A stretch of DNA of 64,000 nucleotides, taken from Temnothorax longispinosus (Eukaryota; Arthropoda; Insecta; Hymenoptera; Formicidae). Under the pieces are notes generated by a model that was not told where the DNA came from, did no database searches, and saw only the letters and a list, made by a program, of their open reading frames with translations. A program made the position numbers and the translations under genes. The stretch spans positions 20,059,297-20,123,296 of the forward strand of contig NC_092358.1 of assembly GCF_030848805.1 (NCBI RefSeq), written 5' to 3'. Below, piece by piece: positions 58,451-64,000 of the stretch (its first letter is position 1; each line of letters opens with the position of its first letter).

Positions 58451-59640
58451 ACTTCGCCTGTCGTTCACCCTACTGCGAATAATTGCGTCACGAAAAATCT
58501 CAGCAAAAGGCTCCTGTGCTTTGAACTGCTAGGTCGATAATAATATTTTTAGCAGCGATTTGTTGCTTAAAATTATACGTACTAAAATTATTAAGAACTA
58601 TAAGGAACGTGAATGCTTCAGTAAGGATTACAATTATAGAATTCGAGATAAACTGTTATTTTTCGATTATTCTAACAAAAACAATTAGCACAATGACGAG
58701 AGTTCAACTAACGTTTATGGTTTTTAGACCTATGAAAGGTCGAAGACAAATGTTTCTGAAATCGATTGAGTTAGCTAGAACCGACGAATGTACGACCTAC
58801 GAATTACGAACTGGAATTACAAACGACATGGTCGTTTTCGGACGGCGGGGGTTGCAAATAAGTCGAGGGGCGAACCGGAACGAAAAATAGAGTCATATTT
58901 CTGGAGACAGCTGCGCTGGCGCGCCGTCTCCGCGGAGATTCTAATAAGAACCGCATAAAGCTTAGAAATTAATGTCTTCCACCTGTCTCGCTCCCTTCTC
59001 TGGCTGGGTTGTCGTGCCGCGGTATCCGATGAAGTTCCTTGCACCTTCTCCCGTTCTTTTTGCCCCTAGGGAATGGGTTCTAGACCGACGTAATCGGTCA
59101 TTGATTTGTGGTAAGGGAGAATAACGCGCTGGCCAAACTCTCTTTTATGGTATTAAATTCAGTCAACACTTTCTTTTTCGCAAACGATGGTTTTTTCTTC
59201 AATCTCGCTTTCTGTGTTTGACTTCTATATAACTTACTTATATATTCGCACAACAATACTTTTGTTATATTTTTTATTATTTATTTACGAAGATATGGCG
59301 AGATAAATTTATAGCTTGCACGCTTCGTTTCAATTGTTTCATGGGTCAATTATGCAAAATAAACGCATCGATATATAACTATTCTTAAGATGAAATAATA
59401 AGTAAAAAATGCAATAATTTATATAATTGTCGTTGCATTCGATATCGACTTTACGTGTGATTTCACTCTCAAAAACTGTTTAATCTCTTTTTGATCATAA
59501 TGAAAAACTAGTAATTAGCTAAGAGTGTTGCAAATTTTTTATGCAGATGATTAATTTACTCTCAAGGCTGGTGTAAGAGCAATGTTAACAATTATCCTTA
59601 TGATAAACGTCACAATACAAAGCTTTGGTCCATGAAACGA
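58451..59640. other. Mixed spacer with a GC block at 58831-59130
   Basis: A 93-codon plus frame at 58609-58890 is compositionally balanced but unrecognised. The GC block contains AGCTGCGCTGGCGCGCC. The rest is AT-rich. Confidence 0.35.
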
Positions 59641-59654
59641 GTCTGCAGGCTTTC

Positions 59655-59745
59655 GCTTTGCGCTTTGTCGTCTTTCCCAACTTGTTATCTATAACAAGGT
59701 AGACTCATAAAGGCAAAGCGCAAAATGCAAGATGGAAAGCTGCAA
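59655..59745. repeat. Imperfect long hairpin
   Basis: TTTGCGCTTTG in the left half (about 59662-59672) faces CAAAGCGCAAA in the right half (about 59718-59728), around a central CTTGTTATCTATAACAAGG palindrome. The outer arms pair less well. It could be a small structured RNA or a remnant element; neither is supported further. Confidence 0.45.
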
Positions 59746-59760
59746 AGTAGCTTCACGAAA

Positions 59761-60850
59761 TAATTCACAACTCGGCGCGGTCGCCACCTCGAGTGCAACC
59801 GCGTTAATTTTGAATCGTTATCTTCTCGCGGCTAAGTTTCGAACAACGGCACCTAACATTTTCTCAATTTATTATTAAAATTGCGAGAATATAAAGCGAC
59901 AAGGCGCAAGGGCGAAAACCGCGCAAACAATAATAGAAACAAAATAATCAAGATACAAAAAATAAAAAGATCAGCATGCATTAAATCGTAGATTGGGAAA
60001 TAGAGAGGCGAGTTTCTAATGTATGTAACTCTCTAATTTATTTTGCTCTTTTCTCGTGTTTCTACGGTGTTTCTATGCTTTCGCTTTTTGCAGGATATTC
60101 ATTTTTGTATAAGCATATTCGCTTTAATGCGCATCCTTGTATCTGCCTTTTTCGTTATAAGAGCCAAATGTGTGTTATATAGTAGTTGGTCGCATTGTAT
60201 AGGATGTATAGGAACATGTGATATATGTGCGGCGATGCTAGCAGATCGAGGATAGAAGGAGGAGGAGGAGAAGGGATACTGACATGATCAATAAAAAAAA
60301 ACGTACGAGCGGGATCATATACATTTTTAAGGGCACTAACCTTGTCAATGATCCATACTAGGACTTACTGCTCAGACTGCGTGTTTTATGGCAGCTTTCG
60401 CGTACCTCGAAGGGATTTTCCGATTTCGTGGCACCATTAGGTCACTGGGTTATGCGCCACGATATTCTCGGTGCATCATCTCTCTGATCTCAGTCTGGCG
60501 CAATTTATGTTTAAACTTTATCGAGCAACCACGAACTTATTTAATTTAACTTAATATCACGAGTCTTACTTGTATCGGCTTATGCTTTGATTTATATTGG
60601 TTTATTAAACATACTAATAATATTTTTATGTTTCTTACGTTTTCAAATCGCACTGGGGGAATGCAGTAATCGAAAATAATGTCCTTATCGTTAATTTATT
60701 TGTAACAAATTACAAGAAGGAAAATAAATAGAATATTATTATTATTTGTTGCGTCAAGATATTAATCATTATATTGTTGATCATAGACTAGATTAATTTC
60801 GTTTAAACACTGAACAGTAATTATTATTGTAAAAAGTTGTGTCAGAAAGA
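59761..60850. other. Mixed to AT-rich spacer, nothing recognised
   Basis: A short GGA repeat lies at about 60257-60271. A 70-codon hydrophobic plus frame at 60043-60255 has no recognisable family. Confidence 0.4.
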
Positions 60851-61250
60851 TAGAATATCCCTTGCTTTATCCGTTCCGTTTGAAATCGTCGAACGGCCGA
60901 TGTCAATCAGGAGTGTTTAAAAAAGAGAGAGGAACGTCTCCATTTGAACGGCATTTAAATGTAATGGGCGCGATGCGTCAAACGGGCCCGACAGCTTAAG
61001 AGCAGATCAGACTCAGATTTATGACACCGCGATGCGAAATGAACGATAAATTTTAATTCGTTCGCGAGCGCCCGCTGGAATCGCCGTGCGAATCCGGATC
61101 AATTGCAGTTGCCGTTGCAACAGTGAATAAACGCGAAACGTTGCGGAATAATTTAAGACGCCGACGTAAATAAAGTTCATCGGAAAATTTCGCGCGCGAT
61201 TTATCGTTATTCGTGATGTATACCGCTCGAGTTAGCGCTGATTTATGGTT
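60851..61250. promoter_or_regulatory. Candidate conserved non-coding element
   Basis: CpG-rich, complex sequence with GCATTTAAATG and AATTTTAATTCG-type words and no open frame of note. Confidence 0.25.
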
Positions 61251-61570
61251 TCGTATTTCAATAAATAGATACGCGATGATAAATCAATATTTTATAGGAG
61301 GTCCATCGAAAGAAGAGAAAGCGAATAACAATCGTGTGGTCAAATTAAATCATATCACTTAGAAATTATCGGTTTAATTACGAGATTATGTGAAATAATT
61401 TAGAGGCTATTGCAGGAGTTAATTATAATTATCTGCGCTTTATACAGCTTTATTATACAGAGCGTAACATAATATTTTACACAAATCTAATGAGATCGCA
61501 AAATTACAAATTACTGCAGAAATACATTTGCACGGAATTATCTACATATTTTTTTCCGCGATGTTTTTAC
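61251..61570. other. AT-rich spacer, nothing recognised
   Basis: TAAT-rich (GTTAATTATAATTATC), without coding or repeats. Confidence 0.45.
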
Positions 61571-62110
61571 GAAAATTAGTCTCCACATCGGCGAGCGGTA
61601 CATCAAATTCAATTATGCCGATAAATCCGTCGCATTCCCGGCATAATTAGCCGTGCCAAAGTTCTTGTAGTAATTACGGGCGAGTGCGCCACTCCGGTTG
61701 TTACATTAACCCCGGTGGCACATCGACTCGGAACACTACACGAGGAAACACGCGTAATATCGTGCAGTCCGTATCGTAATACCGCGACGAGATATCGATC
61801 GTCGCCGCGTCCACGCAAACGAACGAGCGAACAATCGCGATGCGCGAATTTTCTCCGAAATCCGCATCGCGCAGGATTTCATCGCAGAAGTACCCGATAT
61901 TGTTCGGGATTGCGTGGTCAAATTTAATTACCAGTTTCGTAAATTCGCGCGCCCATCCACCGGCCAATTAATCGGATTTATGGCGAACGGCAAACCTGAA
62001 GGTTTTCGACGGGATTTAGCCTTGTTTCGACGTGTACTGCTCTTTTTCCCGGTATACGAGAAAATCTTCATTCTCTTGAATATTTTCAAAACAAATCTCC
62101 ATCCGCGCCC
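61571..62110. promoter_or_regulatory. Candidate conserved non-coding element
   Basis: CpG-rich with CATAATTAGCCG, GTAATTACGGGC and CCAATTAATCGG cores. Four mutually overlapping frames on both strands (61609-61967) are shadows without domains. Confidence 0.25.
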
Positions 62111-63040
62111 TAGTTAAAGAGTTTTACAGAGTTTAACTCAATTAATAACTTCTATATTCGAGTTTTCGAGAGAGGTCATTTTTGTCGTTTTTTTCTCGTA
62201 CTGTTGTTTAATCGTTACTTGTAGAGTTTTATTTTTTAGCAACTTTGTCACGCACCTTTGTACAGTATATAATGCGTAAGATTTTGTTTGGAAGCTATTT
62301 TCCTTGTATGTACGGCTTAATGGTAAGTGGACTTTGGCTGGGAACGTTGTTCTAATTTTAAATTGATTCGGAATTGCTTCTGTGTGTTGCGTGAAGTTAA
62401 ATGGCTTTCTGCGAGTGGACAGTAGAGCTTGTGTCGAGTTAGGTACGGTGTGAGCTTTCACGTCACACATGGAGCTGCTGACGGTGCATGCAATTGATAT
62501 CGTGAGAAATAGGTATGTTTTTCTCCACTTTATGAAAGTCTTTTTATGATTGGTCTACCAAAGTTAGAATTCAAGAAATATTCTTGGAAAATAATATTCT
62601 GCGAATCTATTCTAGAAATCTGTGCCGACCTCGAAGCACGTTCGACTTGTACATCACATTTTTGACTTCAAGAAAGTAACTTGAAATAACATGAGCGTTG
62701 CGCTTATAGCACTAATTTCCAATGACGGGTAAGAAGATGGTATAAAGAAAAGACTAGAAAAATAAAAAATTGGATCGAATTGTGTTAAACATATTAATTT
62801 ACAGAATAAAATGGAAGCTGCGAGATTTAATAATTTTTAGCAGCGGTAATTATATTGTGCGTTTGCATGTCTAAAATTAATATAGCATTAACGTTAATTT
62901 GTTACATTTAAAATATTATTTAATCTATAATAATTAAGATAAGCTTGATTTTCTTCGTAAAATCCAAACATTTTTCAATACCTCATACTTGAATATGAAG
63001 ATGCAACGTAGAAAAGGCGAAGTGTTAATCTCTATTGTTA
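62111..63040. other. Mixed to AT-rich spacer, nothing recognised
   Basis: A 110-codon minus frame at 62138-62470 is K/T/N-rich and unrecognised. No repeat or transposon end was seen. Confidence 0.4.
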
Positions 63041-64000
63041 TATAGTGTATCACAGTCGGTGCGTCAGTTCCAGGCAAGATTGACGGCAAAACGACGTCGT
63101 ACGCGATTGTGGAAATAGTTGTTCCGTTGTTAATAGATTATGCTGATCCGCAGCAGTAAATCCTGGATGTTAACGCGACGTAACCTTAATCGCCGTTCCC
63201 TCAGGCTAGGCATGGTACTTCCTGTGCTTTCGACGCTCGTTTACGATCTTTGCCGTTATTTTATTTGCCAGAAAGTTAAAGTGTAACGGAACACATTATA
63301 ATTATTAATTCATTAATCTTGTTCTCTGTTCTTTAATGAATACCTTCTCCTTTTTATCTTTCTTTTTATCTTCATTGATTAAAGACAATGACAAACGTGT
63401 TTTGAGGATTCTCTTATAACAAAATTTAATTTTTGTATTAATAAGTAGAATTATATGTATATATTAATAGATATTCATAATTATGTTCAAGGACAATTAA
63501 GGATTTTATTTTATCTTGACATTTTCAAGTTGAGTTTAGGTACAAAATTACTTTCACAAAATGGAGTTAGATATTAATCGCTCGGAATCGCAATAGATGA
63601 AATAAGTAGCACAATAATTCTAGGTCATCTGTAAACCTCTGTCACGATGTATTTCAATAATTTTTACGAGACTTTTGTCTACAGTATCTTCTTTCTTATA
63701 TGACATCGCGAATAACGATGTGCGATCGCTGAATTTAATGGACATGTCATATAGTGGTTGTCTTTCGACGGTGTCTCACGCTGCATCCTTCTCCTCGGAT
63801 TATTCTCGATACCCGTCGTTTTATAGCGTTGTAAAGCCTCATACCTTGACATGCTTTATATCAATCTCACGATCATATTTCAAACGCGCGAACAAGACGC
63901 TTCATGCTCGCTCATCGCGATATATGGACGCGAATCCAATTCTCTTCTCGCGAACTCGATTGCTAAACTTATCTCTCTAGCTTTCCAATTACTATATTTA
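63041..64000. other. GC-richer block at 63041-63270, then AT-rich sequence and a mixed end
   Basis: The first part has CpG words (ACGACGTCGTACGCG). The last 330 bp is open in a 101-codon plus frame (63675-63980) rich in S and Y, with no recognised domain. The window ends inside unremarkable sequence. Confidence 0.35.

Noticed and set aside
1..64000. tRNA, rRNA and retroelement reverse transcriptase genes
   Set aside because: I saw no tRNA B-box in a foldable context, no ribosomal RNA stretch and no frame long enough for a reverse transcriptase. A covariance-model scan would settle the RNA genes.

Overview
This window reads as nuclear DNA from an insect, most likely a hymenopteran and plausibly an ant. 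That is an inference from texture. AT-rich stretches alternate every few hundred bases with short CpG-dense blocks, CpG is not visibly depleted, dinucleotide microsatellites are common, and several short non-autonomous DNA transposons are present. A run of exactly 500 N (21123-21622) marks a scaffold gap, so this is a draft eukaryotic assembly. There is no sign of bacterial gene organisation.

I find no protein-coding gene that I can recognise. Every open frame is short (under about 135 codons apart from the N gap). Most are low-complexity, or are mirrored by an equally open frame on the other strand of a GC-rich block. The window is best read as a large intron or an intergenic desert. The CpG-dense blocks are rich in homeodomain-like TAAT cores (for example 5921-6230, 6641-7110, 16981-17300, 26491-26940, 32341-32850, 42561-43850, 45221-45600, 60851-62110). 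They look like candidate conserved non-coding regulatory elements, but this cannot be tested from one sequence.

The strongest features are mobile elements. (1) A 2.04-kb nested fold-back element at 35749-37792 has arms of about 590 bp that I judge about 98% identical by eye, a 6-bp ATGTAT target duplication, arrays of a GGCAAWGT motif near its ends, and an interior of four alternating inverted modules around a palindromic core. (2) Two piggyBac-like MITEs, each flanked by TTAA, lie at 54949-55519 and 56909-57262 and share the end CCCTTAAATG. (3) Two TA-flanked elements with related ends (GGGTAAACTCGGG and GGGTAACTCGGGG) lie at 17506-18042 and 30945-31079; the second is an almost perfect hairpin. 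(4) Weaker MITE candidates lie at 10165-10612 and 56545-56703.

Two further long inverted repeats are not explained by these elements. One is a 73-bp pair at 37803-37875 / 38487-38559, which starts 4 bp outside the fold-back element's right target duplication. The other is a 55-57-bp pair at 44481-44537 / 44840-44894. A possible diverged triplication, period about 0.6 kb, spans 29741-31200, with the hairpin MITE inserted in it. Short perfect palindromes, simple repeats and minisatellites are listed individually. The remaining stretches are tiled with entries that say what they hold or that nothing was seen.
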